DNA of 64,000 nt from Paenibacillus_AB hodogayensis (GTDB lineage Bacteria; Bacillota; Bacilli; Paenibacillales; NBRC-103111), in assembly GCF_039536325.1 (NCBI RefSeq), contig NZ_BAAAYO010000002.1, forward strand, positions 62,001-126,000. The letters run 5' to 3'. Shown here in pieces: positions 17,232 through 26,360 of the stretch. A program made the translations under genes and the position numbers. The notes under the pieces are model-generated. The model was given only the letters and a program-made list of their open reading frames with translations. It was not told the DNA's origin and made no database searches. The stretch's first letter is position 1. Each line of letters begins with the position of its first letter.

Positions 17232-18260
17232 TCAAACTCTCAGAAGATCGCCTGCCTGAAGTTCCTCCCGAATGTATTCGAGATTGAGCAGCAGCCTCTT
17301 GATCTGTTCCACATTCATCCGCTCTGTATTGTGGGAGCTGTAATCTTCGAGCTGCGAAATTTCCTGTTCACCCTCGATGAAATATTTGTTGTAATTCAAA
17401 TCGCGATTATCGGCCGGAATCCGGAAATATTCTCCGAAATCTAACGCTTTGGCAAGTTCCTCCCGGGTCAACAAAGTTTCGAAGAGCTTTTCCCCGTGCC
17501 GGGTACCAATAATTTGGGTTGGACTTACTGAGTCAAAAAGCTGTTTAAGAGCTTCGGCCAAATCGATGATTGTCGTCGCCGGTGCTTTTTGCACAAAAAT
17601 ATCGCCTTGACGGCCATGTTCAAACGCATATAGCACCAAATCGACTGCTTCATCCAATGACATCAGAAACCGCGTCATGTTCGGATCGGTAATCGTAAGC
17701 GGTTTATTTTCCTTTATCTGCTTCACGAATAATGGAATAACCGAACCGCGGGAACCCATGACATTTCCGTATCGGGTGCCGCAAATCACCGTCTGATGTT
17801 CGGTTAAGGTCCTAGCCTTGGCGACCATGATTTTTTCAGCCAGCGCCTTAGATTGCCCCATTGCATTTACCGGATACACGGCTTTATCTGTGCTTAAAAA
17901 TATCGCTTTTTTGACATTGTTCGCGATTGCAGCATTTAATACGTTTTCCGTTCCGATGATATTCGTTCTCACCGCTTCCAGCGGATAAAACTCGCAAGAC
18001 GGGACCTGCTTCAGAGCGGCAGCGTGAAACACGTAATCGACCCCTCGCATAGCCGCTTGTATACTACCCTCGTCCCGGACGTCACCGATGTAAAATTTGA
18101 CCTTGACGCTATTCAATTCGATCCGCATATCTTCCTGTTTTTTCTCGTCTCGGCTGAATACGCGAATCTCTTTAATCCCGGTATTTAAGAACCTTTTCAG
18201 TACGGCGTTTCCGAATGAGCCGGTCCCACCGGTTATCAACAGCGTGTGATTGTTAAACAT
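17232..18260 (-). CDS. capE: UDP-N-acetylglucosamine 4,6-dehydratase/5-epimerase (CapE/FnlA type)
   Basis: 342 residues: GGTGSFGNAVLKRFL (NAD binding), SRDEKKQEDMRIEL typical of CapE, and STDKAVYPVNAMGQSK, where the usual SDR catalytic Tyr is replaced by Met as in CapE and other inverting 4,6-dehydratases. It takes UDP-GlcNAc to the 4-keto-6-deoxy-L-sugar, the first committed step to UDP-L-FucNAc. Its start overlaps the upstream glycosyltransferase by eight bases. A CapD-type retaining dehydratase is encoded separately at 23.5 kb. Confidence 0.9.
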   Translation of the reverse strand: MFNNHTLLITGGTGSFGNAVLKRFLNTGIKEIRVFSRDEKKQEDMRIELNSVKVKFYIGDVRDEGSIQAAMRGVDYVFHAAALKQVPSCEFYPLEAVRTNIIGTENVLNAAIANNVKKAIFLSTDKAVYPVNAMGQSKALAEKIMVAKARTLTEHQTVICGTRYGNVMGSRGSVIPLFVKQIKENKPLTITDPNMTRFLMSLDEAVDLVLYAFEHGRQGDIFVQKAPATTIIDLAEALKQLFDSVSPTQIIGTRHGEKLFETLLTREELAKALDFGEYFRIPADNRDLNYNKYFIEGEQEISQLEDYSSHNTERMNVEQIKRLLLNLEYIREELQAGDLLRV

Positions 18261-19446
18261 TGTTCATCCTCCCGTATCGACTGTTTTGCGTCGTATCGTG
18301 TTTCTCCTCTAGCAGTAGAGAAAACATCCGTTCTAGGTGGGCTTCTCTCGTAAATTGGTTTAGAAAGCGGATCTTCGCGGCATCGCTCATGTCCTCATAG
18401 CGTTCACGGTCAGCAGCGATTTCCGATATAATCCGGGCTATTGAATCCGGATCCGCAAAAGGAACGAATGCTCCGTTCTGTTTATCTGTAACCATGTCGG
18501 AGATTGCCCGATAATCTGTCGTAATGACAACATTGCCATATGCCATCGCCTCGATGATTGCAAGTGGTTGCCCTTCATTGTCATAGTTGGTCGGTAGAAC
18601 AAAAAAATGTGCTTGTTCGAGAGCCTTTATTTTCGCTTCTCCTTCTACGCTACCTCCGTATTCAACGTAGTCTTTCAACCCGTTTTGCAAGACGTAACTT
18701 TCAAACAATTGACGGCCGTGCTCCGCGTCACGTACTATGATATCGTCTCGGTTTGCGAGAAATCTTCCGTAAAATGAACATTTAACATTTAATTGGCTAT
18801 TATGTACGAGTTGTCTTACCGCTTCTAGAACGTGCAAATACCCTTTCGACTCGATCAGGTTCGATAGGTATAATAGTCGGATCGGTTCTTCTGAGGAGTT
18901 TGGCAACCGTTTGCGGCCGCACCGGTCCTCAGCCTTGATCGGTATTCCATTTGTAATAACACTAATTTTGGAGGTCAATGCCGGTTCGAAATCGAACATC
19001 CCTCTAAGCTTTTCGCCAAGTACATATAAACCATGCGCCTTTCGCAGCGTTGCCCGTATAACGACACGGATCCAGGCAGGCTGCTTGGCATAGAAACCGT
19101 CGTAATTCCCGCCATGAAGATGGAGTAAAATACGATGCCCGAAAAGTCTGGCAAACCATATCATGAAAAAATCCCTCCAAAAGCCTTGGAGAGACTGGGC
19201 GATTGTAATATATACTGTTTTTTTCCCAAAAGCGGTTTTCCGCATAAAGTCGAGCAAAATCCTTACATACTGCAACGCCCTGGATTTCGTGTTGATTTTC
19301 TCCCCGGTACCGCTGGATAGATTGATGATACAGTACGGTAGATCCCGCTCCGTAAATCCGTCTACCAACATTTGTACGGCTAATGATTGGCCCGAAATAG
19401 GTGGCGGCAGTGGTCCTACTATAATGACGTGTTGTTTAACCTTCAA
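18253..19446 (-). CDS. Glycosyltransferase family 4
   Basis: 397 residues, GT-B. N-terminal GPLPPPISGQSLAVQMLVDG loop, middle LHLHGGNYDGFYAK, C-terminal LLYLSNLIESKGYLHVLEAV and the donor-binding region NEGQPLAIIEAMAYG with the E-x7-E motif. It should add one sugar to the undecaprenyl-linked EPS unit at the cytoplasmic face. Donor and linkage are not predictable. It is coupled by four- and eight-base overlaps to its neighbours. Confidence 0.85.
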   Translation of the reverse strand: MKVKQHVIIVGPLPPPISGQSLAVQMLVDGFTERDLPYCIINLSSGTGEKINTKSRALQYVRILLDFMRKTAFGKKTVYITIAQSLQGFWRDFFMIWFARLFGHRILLHLHGGNYDGFYAKQPAWIRVVIRATLRKAHGLYVLGEKLRGMFDFEPALTSKISVITNGIPIKAEDRCGRKRLPNSSEEPIRLLYLSNLIESKGYLHVLEAVRQLVHNSQLNVKCSFYGRFLANRDDIIVRDAEHGRQLFESYVLQNGLKDYVEYGGSVEGEAKIKALEQAHFFVLPTNYDNEGQPLAIIEAMAYGNVVITTDYRAISDMVTDKQNGAFVPFADPDSIARIISEIAADRERYEDMSDAAKIRFLNQFTREAHLERMFSLLLEEKHDTTQNSRYGRMNNV

Positions 19447-20810
19447 CCAAATTCCCCCTGTTCCTTTTCTGCACGAGTATGGATTTCCCGCGCCGCACGT
19501 TGCTTTTCAGATACGAACCTTAAGGCTAAATTTTCATAATGATTCGATATCGACTCGATCGAGAATTGGTCGAGAAACTTCCTCAGGTGTTCTACTTTGA
19601 TTTCGTGCAAACGGCTCAAAAATCGGACAACATCTCCCATAACGTCCGATCCAGGGAAAATCAGTCGTTCCTCTATAGTTAGAGCAGCAGGATACTCGGC
19701 AAAAAAGTCTGCGGAGCTGTCTTCAAGAATGGAGATCAGGTTTAAAACGGGCTTTCCGGTGCTGGCGTACTCGACCAGTTTGCTGGGAAGAAGCTCTGGT
19801 GTCTTATTTCCTATGTTGACCAAAACGTCAGCATCTTTCATCACATGATACACTTGTTCCCGCGATATTACTCCATGAACAAACAGGCTACGGTTCAGGT
19901 AAGGTTGGTAAGGCTCGAAAGAGGCAACACATTCATCCGTTTTCCCATAAAAATGCAATTCCGGTCTTCTGAGCATCTTTTCCTGCAGAAGCAACTCGAA
20001 TAATCGGAGTAGTCCGTCCGGTCTGCGAATATCTGAATAAAGCGTACCGATAAATACGAATTTGAGAGGTCCTTCCTGCCTGTAATCTCTAGTTGCGACG
20101 AATAGCGGAGGCGCAGACAATAGTGGAGGACTGACAGTAAACTTGTCGGCATCCGTTCCGAAGGTTTGTATGTACTTTTCCATAATTTTTGCCGTGTTGA
20201 GAATGATCCTATCGGCCAACTCTACAATGTTAAGCTCCGCTCGAAAGTTAATCCGTCCGAATAGTCTGATATTGTTGACCGGCATCGTATGAAAATAAAA
20301 CGGATCGCCTATATCTACAATCCAGTTCAATCCTGGTCGCTTCCTTTTAACAGCCGCTCCAGCCCAATGTGAAGAGAACGGGTGAGAGACCGATATCATA
20401 GCATCATATCCCCTTTCTCTCACAAGCTCATTCGCCGTCAGAACTGCAATTCGTGTCCATAGACATGCGAAATCCGGCCAATACAACTGTTTCCATGTCG
20501 TATCGTGCAAAAATTTTACGGTTAATCGGAACAGCCGCTTCAAGGATATATTGTTTCTACCGCTACCAGATGGGGAGGCAATTGGGTGAGCCGTTGTCAG
20601 CCTCCCTCTCCACTTTTCCGAGAACTGTCCGCCGACCCGATATATTTGAACGCCGTTAATCTTCTCGGCCCTTTCATATCCAGGCTTCCATGCGCACACA
20701 ACGTCGACCTCATGTCCTTGTCGGACCCAATGTTCGGCGATAGCGTTCCATCTGAACGCCCTGGGTACCATAGCGGGTGAATAATGGTAACTAATAATGA
20801 TGAATTTCAT
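19443..20810 (-). CDS. Glycosyltransferase (GT4/WcaI-like)
   Basis: 455 residues. The N-terminus (IIISYHYSPAMVPRAFRWNA, then WVRQGHEVDVVC) is typical of WcaI-type GT4 enzymes that recognise a lipid-linked acceptor; the C-terminal half has FVFIGTLYSDIRRPDG and LLPSKLVEYASTGKPVL. Somewhat longer than average because of a linker after the first domain (around residues 85-110). Sits between wzx and another glycosyltransferase with four-base overlaps on both sides. Sugar specificity unknown. Confidence 0.8.
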   Translation of the reverse strand: MKFIIISYHYSPAMVPRAFRWNAIAEHWVRQGHEVDVVCAWKPGYERAEKINGVQIYRVGGQFSEKWRGRLTTAHPIASPSGSGRNNISLKRLFRLTVKFLHDTTWKQLYWPDFACLWTRIAVLTANELVRERGYDAMISVSHPFSSHWAGAAVKRKRPGLNWIVDIGDPFYFHTMPVNNIRLFGRINFRAELNIVELADRIILNTAKIMEKYIQTFGTDADKFTVSPPLLSAPPLFVATRDYRQEGPLKFVFIGTLYSDIRRPDGLLRLFELLLQEKMLRRPELHFYGKTDECVASFEPYQPYLNRSLFVHGVISREQVYHVMKDADVLVNIGNKTPELLPSKLVEYASTGKPVLNLISILEDSSADFFAEYPAALTIEERLIFPGSDVMGDVVRFLSRLHEIKVEHLRKFLDQFSIESISNHYENLALRFVSEKQRAAREIHTRAEKEQGEFG

Positions 20811-22258
20811 GACAAATTCCTTTCTGAATGCAACTTGCCTCCGGTCAGCCTTTTCCTAACAAATACGAGCGAGATTAGCGCATAAACGATAGTTCCCAAA
20901 AGCAATTGCAGCACTACGATTACGCTTGTCTTGTCACTTTCGATTAATAACGCGGCCCCCACCATGGATGCTGCCATTATTGTGCTGAAAGCGAGCGCAG
21001 GCGCAAAACTACCAATAAAGCTGCGAAGGCAGGAACCGAATAGCCCCCGAAGCAAATAGGAGTAATTAGTCACTACATAAATTAATTGATAAAGGATATA
21101 CCCGGAAGCGACGCCGACTACCCCGAATGTATAAGCACCCGTAGCCAAAATCGGGATCGCGGTAACGAGCATGGCCATATGCCACTTAAAGCCCATATCG
21201 ACTTTACCTACTGCCATCAGCAATGCCCCGATCGGGTTTCCGATCACTCGCATAATTCCGACAAACGCCAACAGTTGAATAAGCGTCACACTGCTGCTCC
21301 AATGATTACCAAAGACGAGAGACACTGCATACGGTGCCGCCGCAACCATACCTAGCAGTAACGGAAAATTGACAAAAGACAAGTAGCGAATCACCTTGAA
21401 GTAGCTTTCTTTCAGTTTCCTGTCCTCTCCCTGCATTTTTGAGAATGCGGGGAACATTACACTCGTAAGAACCGGGTTTATTTTGAGAATCGGAACGATG
21501 GCCAAGTTATAGGCAAGCATGTAATACCCGAGCGCCTCTGCTCCCAGCATGCGACCTATGATTAAGGAATCCAAATTGGAATTCACGAAAAATACAGTCC
21601 GTTCGCCCAATTGATACATTCCGAAGCGCAAATATTCTTTGGTATGACCAAATCGTAGCCGAAATATCGGTTTTTGCGCTTTGAAACCCCAATATGCGAA
21701 GGTGACACTCTTTATCGTACTGATAATCAAATAGCCCCACACAATGGCGTATATTTCATATCCGTTAGCTGCTAGTAGGATAGAAACAAACGTCCCTAAA
21801 GCAACCGCTGTACAATCCGTTATCGCTATCGCCTTGAATCTCATCTCTTTCTGAAGCAGCACGCGATATTGCTGACCTAGCGGAAGAATGACAAAGTTAA
21901 TCGCGGTCCAGTACAGCGGCTTCGTTAAGTGCGGTTCCTGAAAAACAGCGGCAATGATAGGCGCCCCGAGTAATATAAGCAGAAAAAGAGCGAAACCCGC
22001 AATCAAATTGATCCAGTATAAGCTGGATAAAGTCTCGCGCGACTGTCCCTGCTTATGGATAATTGCATTGGAAACACCAAGATCGGCATATTGCTGGGAG
22101 AAGTTGAGCACAACGAGCAGCATTGCCATCAATCCTAGCGTACTCGGCGGAAGCAGCCTTGCCAAAATCAAAAGCTGAGCGAACTGAGCAATCGTTGTGA
22201 TAGCCATAGAGCTGGCCGTCCACGAAACACCGCGCACTACTTGTCGTTTTATTGACAT
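20807..22258 (-). CDS. wzx: Polysaccharide flippase (Wzx, MOP superfamily)
   Basis: 483 residues, about 14 predicted membrane helices. The start (KRQVVRGVSWTASSMAITTI), RLLPPSTLGLMAM and DLGVSNAIIHK match the WzxC-like branch of the MOP exporter superfamily. It would flip the undecaprenyl-pyrophosphate-linked repeat unit across the membrane, working with the adjacent Wzy polymerase and the CpsC chain-length regulator. The four-base overlap with the glycosyltransferase gene downstream shows operon membership. Confidence 0.87.
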   Translation of the reverse strand: MSIKRQVVRGVSWTASSMAITTIAQFAQLLILARLLPPSTLGLMAMLLVVLNFSQQYADLGVSNAIIHKQGQSRETLSSLYWINLIAGFALFLLILLGAPIIAAVFQEPHLTKPLYWTAINFVILPLGQQYRVLLQKEMRFKAIAITDCTAVALGTFVSILLAANGYEIYAIVWGYLIISTIKSVTFAYWGFKAQKPIFRLRFGHTKEYLRFGMYQLGERTVFFVNSNLDSLIIGRMLGAEALGYYMLAYNLAIVPILKINPVLTSVMFPAFSKMQGEDRKLKESYFKVIRYLSFVNFPLLLGMVAAAPYAVSLVFGNHWSSSVTLIQLLAFVGIMRVIGNPIGALLMAVGKVDMGFKWHMAMLVTAIPILATGAYTFGVVGVASGYILYQLIYVVTNYSYLLRGLFGSCLRSFIGSFAPALAFSTIMAASMVGAALLIESDKTSVIVVLQLLLGTIVYALISLVFVRKRLTGGKLHSERNLS

Positions 22259-22262
22259 AAAA

Positions 22263-23546
22263 TTATCCCCCGTACTGAAATGTACGACTAGAAGTGCGAA
22301 TCATGCGAGTCAACGAATAGGCTAGTGCAGCTCCGAACCATATTCCTGAAGCATTTTGCATATCGAACGAGAACTGCATCGTAATCAAATAATAAATGGT
22401 GATGGCAGCAGCTGCAGACAGCAATACCCTCTCCACGTTCAGAGTATCTGTATCACGGGTGGATGCAAACGCTCGACGAATTATCCAAAAGATGTATCCC
22501 AAAAAGACAATGAATAATAACAACCCTATTGCTCCATTTTCTGTCGCAAGTTCTGCAAATATATTGTGAGGATATATCCTTGCGCCGGTAAAGAAATCGG
22601 CGAAGCTCCCCGTTCCTCCTCCAATTAGAGGCTTTTCCTCAAATCCTTTGACAGCGATCGTAAGCAAATCTACTCGCGAAGCTACACTGCCTTCGCCACT
22701 ATTATCCTCAAATAATAAGCGATCCTTTATTTGATTAGGAAGTGCAGCCAGTAAAAGTGCTATTGTACAAAAGGATACCATTGCAATTTTGAAAAGTTTG
22801 GCTCCGGATATTCTTCTCTTCTTAGCTAGGTTGAATAGAAGAATCGCAACCACTAAAGCGATAATCGGACCTTTTGATCCGGTTAAACCCATTAATAGGA
22901 GTCCTATAATGATATGTACAATCCTCCCCCTATTTCTGAGTTTTCCCGTACTTGCCTCGTTCCTTGATTCTCCAAGAAAGATGGCACAAAGAACGCTTAA
23001 TCCAATTACCCTGGAGTATTCAATGGGATTGTAGTAAGAGGGACTGAATCGGCTTAAGGAAGAAAAATCTTTCCCAATCAGCTCGATAAGACCCCAAACT
23101 GTAAAAATCCAGCCCGTTACATACATTGCTTTCAGAATGGAATTTACCCAGGCTTGGTCTTTAAAGAGAATTAAGGTAGTCGCTCCAACTAGTAGGTTTC
23201 CCGCTATTATATAAATAAATTTGGCGGTACCATAGCCGACTGATGAAGGAGGTACATATAGCAATCCGATCCATAACCAGCATAGTAATAATAAACTAAT
23301 ATACATGATTGGGTTGAATAATCGTCCCAATTTTCTATGGACTATAAGATTCAGTAAAATCGGTATTGTCACTGCCAGATTGACCCCAATATCTGGTACG
23401 GGTATGCCATACTTTGCAATTAAGTGGGCAGTTAAAGGCTTCCCGAACAATAAAAAGATTACGACAAATTCAGGTTTAGCGGTCAGAAAAACAATGAAGA
23501 AAAACACGGCCGAAACTAATCCGAAGAGCCATACAACACTTGTCAT
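22263..23546 (-). CDS. wzy: O-antigen polymerase/ligase-like EPS polymerase (Wzy)
   Basis: 427 residues with 11-12 predicted membrane helices and a large extracellular loop containing RVDLLTIAVKGFEEKPLIGG, GTGSF and PHNIFAELATENGAIGLLLF, the Wzy_C (O-antigen ligase-like) pattern. It polymerises flipped repeat units outside the membrane. Only one such gene is present in the window, matching a Wzx/Wzy-dependent pathway. It overlaps the end of the PglF-type gene by four bases. Confidence 0.82.
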   Translation of the reverse strand: MTSVVWLFGLVSAVFFFIVFLTAKPEFVVIFLLFGKPLTAHLIAKYGIPVPDIGVNLAVTIPILLNLIVHRKLGRLFNPIMYISLLLLCWLWIGLLYVPPSSVGYGTAKFIYIIAGNLLVGATTLILFKDQAWVNSILKAMYVTGWIFTVWGLIELIGKDFSSLSRFSPSYYNPIEYSRVIGLSVLCAIFLGESRNEASTGKLRNRGRIVHIIIGLLLMGLTGSKGPIIALVVAILLFNLAKKRRISGAKLFKIAMVSFCTIALLLAALPNQIKDRLLFEDNSGEGSVASRVDLLTIAVKGFEEKPLIGGGTGSFADFFTGARIYPHNIFAELATENGAIGLLLFIVFLGYIFWIIRRAFASTRDTDTLNVERVLLSAAAAITIYYLITMQFSFDMQNASGIWFGAALAYSLTRMIRTSSRTFQYGG

Positions 23547-25393
23547 ACAAGCACCATCTGTTGTTCTTGTTCCGTATACTGATAAGTAGGCACTGTCTGC
23601 TTCAATGCTCTTTTAATTTCTCGTTCGTTTTTACTTAATTCCTTTTCCAGCATCGACAATTGGAACTCCAAATTTGCTCTGGCAATTACGACTGGTTTTC
23701 CGATAAAGATACGATTATGCTTGGTAGAGGCAAGCCCTTCCTCATCGGTGAGCAATTCTTCGAACAACTTCTCTCCAGGCCTCACTCCAGAATAACTGAT
23801 TTCAATATCTAAACCCGGTTCAAATCCCGATAAACGAATAAGGTCTTTCGCCAAATCCAGTATTTTTACTGGCTCCCCCATATCAAGCACAAATACTTCT
23901 CCGCCATTAGCAATTGCTCCGGCTTGAATCACGAGTTGAACAGCTTCAGGTATGGTCATGAAATATCGAATCATTTCAGGATGGGTAACAGTTACCGGAC
24001 CTCCCATTCGAATCTGCTCTTTAAATTTCGGAATTACACTACCTCTACTTCCGAGCACGTTGCCAAATCTTACAGCAACGAATCGAGTGACACTATGTGC
24101 ATTTAGACTTTGAATGTACATTTCTCCAACACGTTTGGTCGTACCCATTACGCTAGTTGGGTTAACTGCTTTGTCCGTAGAAATAAACACAAAGCGTTCT
24201 ACTCCAAAACGATCAGCACAATCCGCAACGTTTTTCGTCCCAAATATATTGTTTTTCACGGCCTCCGACGGATTATGCTCCATAAGTGGTACATGTTTGT
24301 GCGCAGCCGCGTGAAATACGAGCTGAGGAGAGTACTTTGCGAAAACAAACTCAATCCGCGCCCGATCCTGAATATCGGCAATTACCGATTCAATAATAAG
24401 CTCCGGATATTTGCGACGGATTTCCGCTTCGATTGAGTAAATGCTGTTTTCTCCATGCCCCAACATAATCAGCCGAATAGGTTTAAAAGGTGCCAATTGG
24501 CGACACAATTCGGAACCGATTGAACCACCTGCCCCCGTCACTAAGACTATTTTCTCACTAACATAATCTGCGATTCCTTGCAAATCTATGTTCACCGGTT
24601 CTCGACCTAGCAAATCCTCTACTTCGACATCGCGAATTTCGTTTATCGTCACAATCCCTTGTATCAAGTCTCCAATCTTCGGAATTATTTTCAACTTCGC
24701 TTTAGTTGATTTACAGTGACTAATGATTTGCGAAATATCTTTTTTGAGCACTGAAGGAAGTGCAATTATTATTTCGTCGATGTTCAAACGTTCTACGGCT
24801 TCGCTTATTTTGTCACGACCACCGTATACGGGAAGCCCCAATACCTGCAAGTGATGTTTTCGAATATCATCATCAATGAAAGCCACGGGCGTCATTAGCG
24901 AGCTTTTGTCACATTTCATTTCTTTAGCGATCAGTGTTCCGCAGTCGCCTGCTCCGATAATAAGAGCTCTGTTGGGTCTATCACTGCTTTTAAAATAACT
25001 ATCACGGAAAACCCTCCATGCAAAACGTGTGCCTCCCATGAGGAGTAAAATAGTCTCAAAGGATCGTACGAGTAAGGGGATCGGCACTAGATGACCGATG
25101 ACGGCCGATGTAAGTATCCATGAAATTAAACATGTGACGGTTACCGCTTTAACAATAGATAACAGCTCACCGATGCTGGCATAATGCCAAATTCGATTAT
25201 ATAGCTTGAATGTGATCATCCCGATCGTACAAACTGCTACTGAAATTCCTGTATAGACCCCCCAATCCCCCAATTGTTCCGGAATAATTACGACTCCTCC
25301 ATAATGCAGAACATATGCCGCATAAACTCCAAACGATACGATCAGCATGTCTATGCCGATTAAGCCCGACAATCTTTTGTTGTTATAGCTCAT
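23543..25393 (-). CDS. pglF: Membrane-anchored UDP-GlcNAc 4,6-dehydratase (PglF/CapD/EpsC type)
   Basis: 616 residues: four or five N-terminal membrane helices (to about residue 125), a CoA-binding-like Rossmann domain (ALIIGAGDCGTLIAKEM), then a second Rossmann SDR domain (VTGAGGSIGSELCRQLAPF). The active site STDKAVNPTSVMGTTK has Met in place of Tyr, as in PglF and WbpM. It makes the 4-keto-6-deoxy sugar that the PglE and PglD homologs convert to UDP-bacillosamine. In B. subtilis the homolog EpsC is the third gene after epsAB, and the same order (CpsC, CpsD, RNA element, this gene) is kept here. Confidence 0.9.
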   Translation of the reverse strand: MSYNNKRLSGLIGIDMLIVSFGVYAAYVLHYGGVVIIPEQLGDWGVYTGISVAVCTIGMITFKLYNRIWHYASIGELLSIVKAVTVTCLISWILTSAVIGHLVPIPLLVRSFETILLLMGGTRFAWRVFRDSYFKSSDRPNRALIIGAGDCGTLIAKEMKCDKSSLMTPVAFIDDDIRKHHLQVLGLPVYGGRDKISEAVERLNIDEIIIALPSVLKKDISQIISHCKSTKAKLKIIPKIGDLIQGIVTINEIRDVEVEDLLGREPVNIDLQGIADYVSEKIVLVTGAGGSIGSELCRQLAPFKPIRLIMLGHGENSIYSIEAEIRRKYPELIIESVIADIQDRARIEFVFAKYSPQLVFHAAAHKHVPLMEHNPSEAVKNNIFGTKNVADCADRFGVERFVFISTDKAVNPTSVMGTTKRVGEMYIQSLNAHSVTRFVAVRFGNVLGSRGSVIPKFKEQIRMGGPVTVTHPEMIRYFMTIPEAVQLVIQAGAIANGGEVFVLDMGEPVKILDLAKDLIRLSGFEPGLDIEISYSGVRPGEKLFEELLTDEEGLASTKHNRIFIGKPVVIARANLEFQLSMLEKELSKNEREIKRALKQTVPTYQYTEQEQQMVLV

Positions 25394-25534
25394 AATATCC
25401 GATCATCCTCCACATCATACCAAATAAAAGAATCAGCTAAGTACCGAATAATCCAAGACTTAACGGACTCTTTTATTCCCATGATAAATATGAGGGCATC
25501 AAACCCTTCCTCTCACCACACCATCGACGATTCA

Positions 25535-25670
25535 CGTCTAAGGCGCTAAAAAGCTCCCACAGCATGGCCGAGTGCCTACAGTGATAAAGGTACAGTAGAC
25601 ATTACCTTACGTCCCGTTCTCTTATCACGTTGATCGGACGCCCAAGCATAACCGGTAGTCAGACGCCCTT
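25535..25670 (-). ncRNA. Candidate EAR/epsC RNA (EPS-associated antitermination element)
   Basis: The 295-base gap between the CpsD and PglF/EpsC-type genes occupies the exact position of the EAR (epsC) RNA of Bacillales eps operons, which promotes processive antitermination through the distal genes. The sequence can fold on the minus strand: GTGATAA (25628-25622) pairs with TTATCAC (25587-25581), enclosing AAGGTA (25608-25603) with TACCTT (25592-25587). A GGGCGTC element occurs twice on the minus strand (25668-25662 and 25643-25637). No ORF fits. The call is by position and foldability; I could not align it to the covariance model. Confidence 0.6.
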
Positions 25671-25688
25671 ATCTTCATACAAACTCTT

Positions 25689-26360
25689 TTATTGTGCGTA
25701 AAGGGAATCTTTCGTTTTTTTTCGTTTATTGTTCAGAACAACTCCTAGAATGCGTGCCTTGACGTATTCCAGACTGCTTATCGTTTTTTTGACATGATCG
25801 CGTTTGACTTTGCCGCTTTTGACGACAAGCAATACACCGTCGCACTGTGCAGCCAGCAGTTGCGTGTCCGTTACTTGGAGCGCTGGCGGAGAATCGAACA
25901 ATATGACATCGTATATTCCGCGAAGTTCTTTTATTAATGTTTGCATCCGTATTGAAGCAAGCAGTTCCGAAGGGTTGGGTGGAATCGGCCCCGATGTCAT
26001 AATCGACAAATTGCTTATATGTGTATCATTGACTGCTTCCTGGATCGCAATCTGATTCGCAAGCAAATTGCTCAAACCTTGTATATTCGGCCGTACGAAA
26101 ATTTGATGTAGCGTAGGCTTTCGCATATCCGCGTCGATCAACAGTACCTTCTTATTCTCTTGCGCATATACGATCGCCAAGTTAGTAACAGTGGTCGTTT
26201 TCCCCTCCGATGACTGCGCAGATGTGACCAGAATGGTTTGGATCGGCCTATTGACAGACGAAAATTGAATATTCGTCCTCAATGCACGGTACGATTCAGC
26301 TACGTATGATATCTGTTTAATCTGAGTAACGAATGCAGTTTTATTGGTTAATACCGACAT
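25689..26360 (-). CDS. cpsD: CpsD/CapB family tyrosine-protein kinase
   Basis: 223 residues, usual BY-kinase length. Walker A TSAQSSEGKTTT, Walker A' VLLIDADMRKP and Walker B VILFDSPPA are present. The start at 26360 overlaps the end of the CpsC gene by 20 bases; a longer reading to 26528 lies within that gene and has no family similarity. BY-kinases phosphorylate themselves on a C-terminal Tyr cluster and cycle with CpsC to control polymer length. Here the C-terminus is Lys-rich with a single Tyr (DSLYAQ), so autophosphorylation may be reduced. Confidence 0.9.
   Translation of the reverse strand: MSVLTNKTAFVTQIKQISYVAESYRALRTNIQFSSVNRPIQTILVTSAQSSEGKTTTVTNLAIVYAQENKKVLLIDADMRKPTLHQIFVRPNIQGLSNLLANQIAIQEAVNDTHISNLSIMTSGPIPPNPSELLASIRMQTLIKELRGIYDVILFDSPPALQVTDTQLLAAQCDGVLLVVKSGKVKRDHVKKTISSLEYVKARILGVVLNNKRKKTKDSLYAQ

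Noticed and set aside
18270..18300. GTATCG repeats resembling the GATAC operator
   Set aside because: Two CGTATCG copies lie inside or at the end of coding sequence, in the same orientation and at the wrong spacing for the palindrome.
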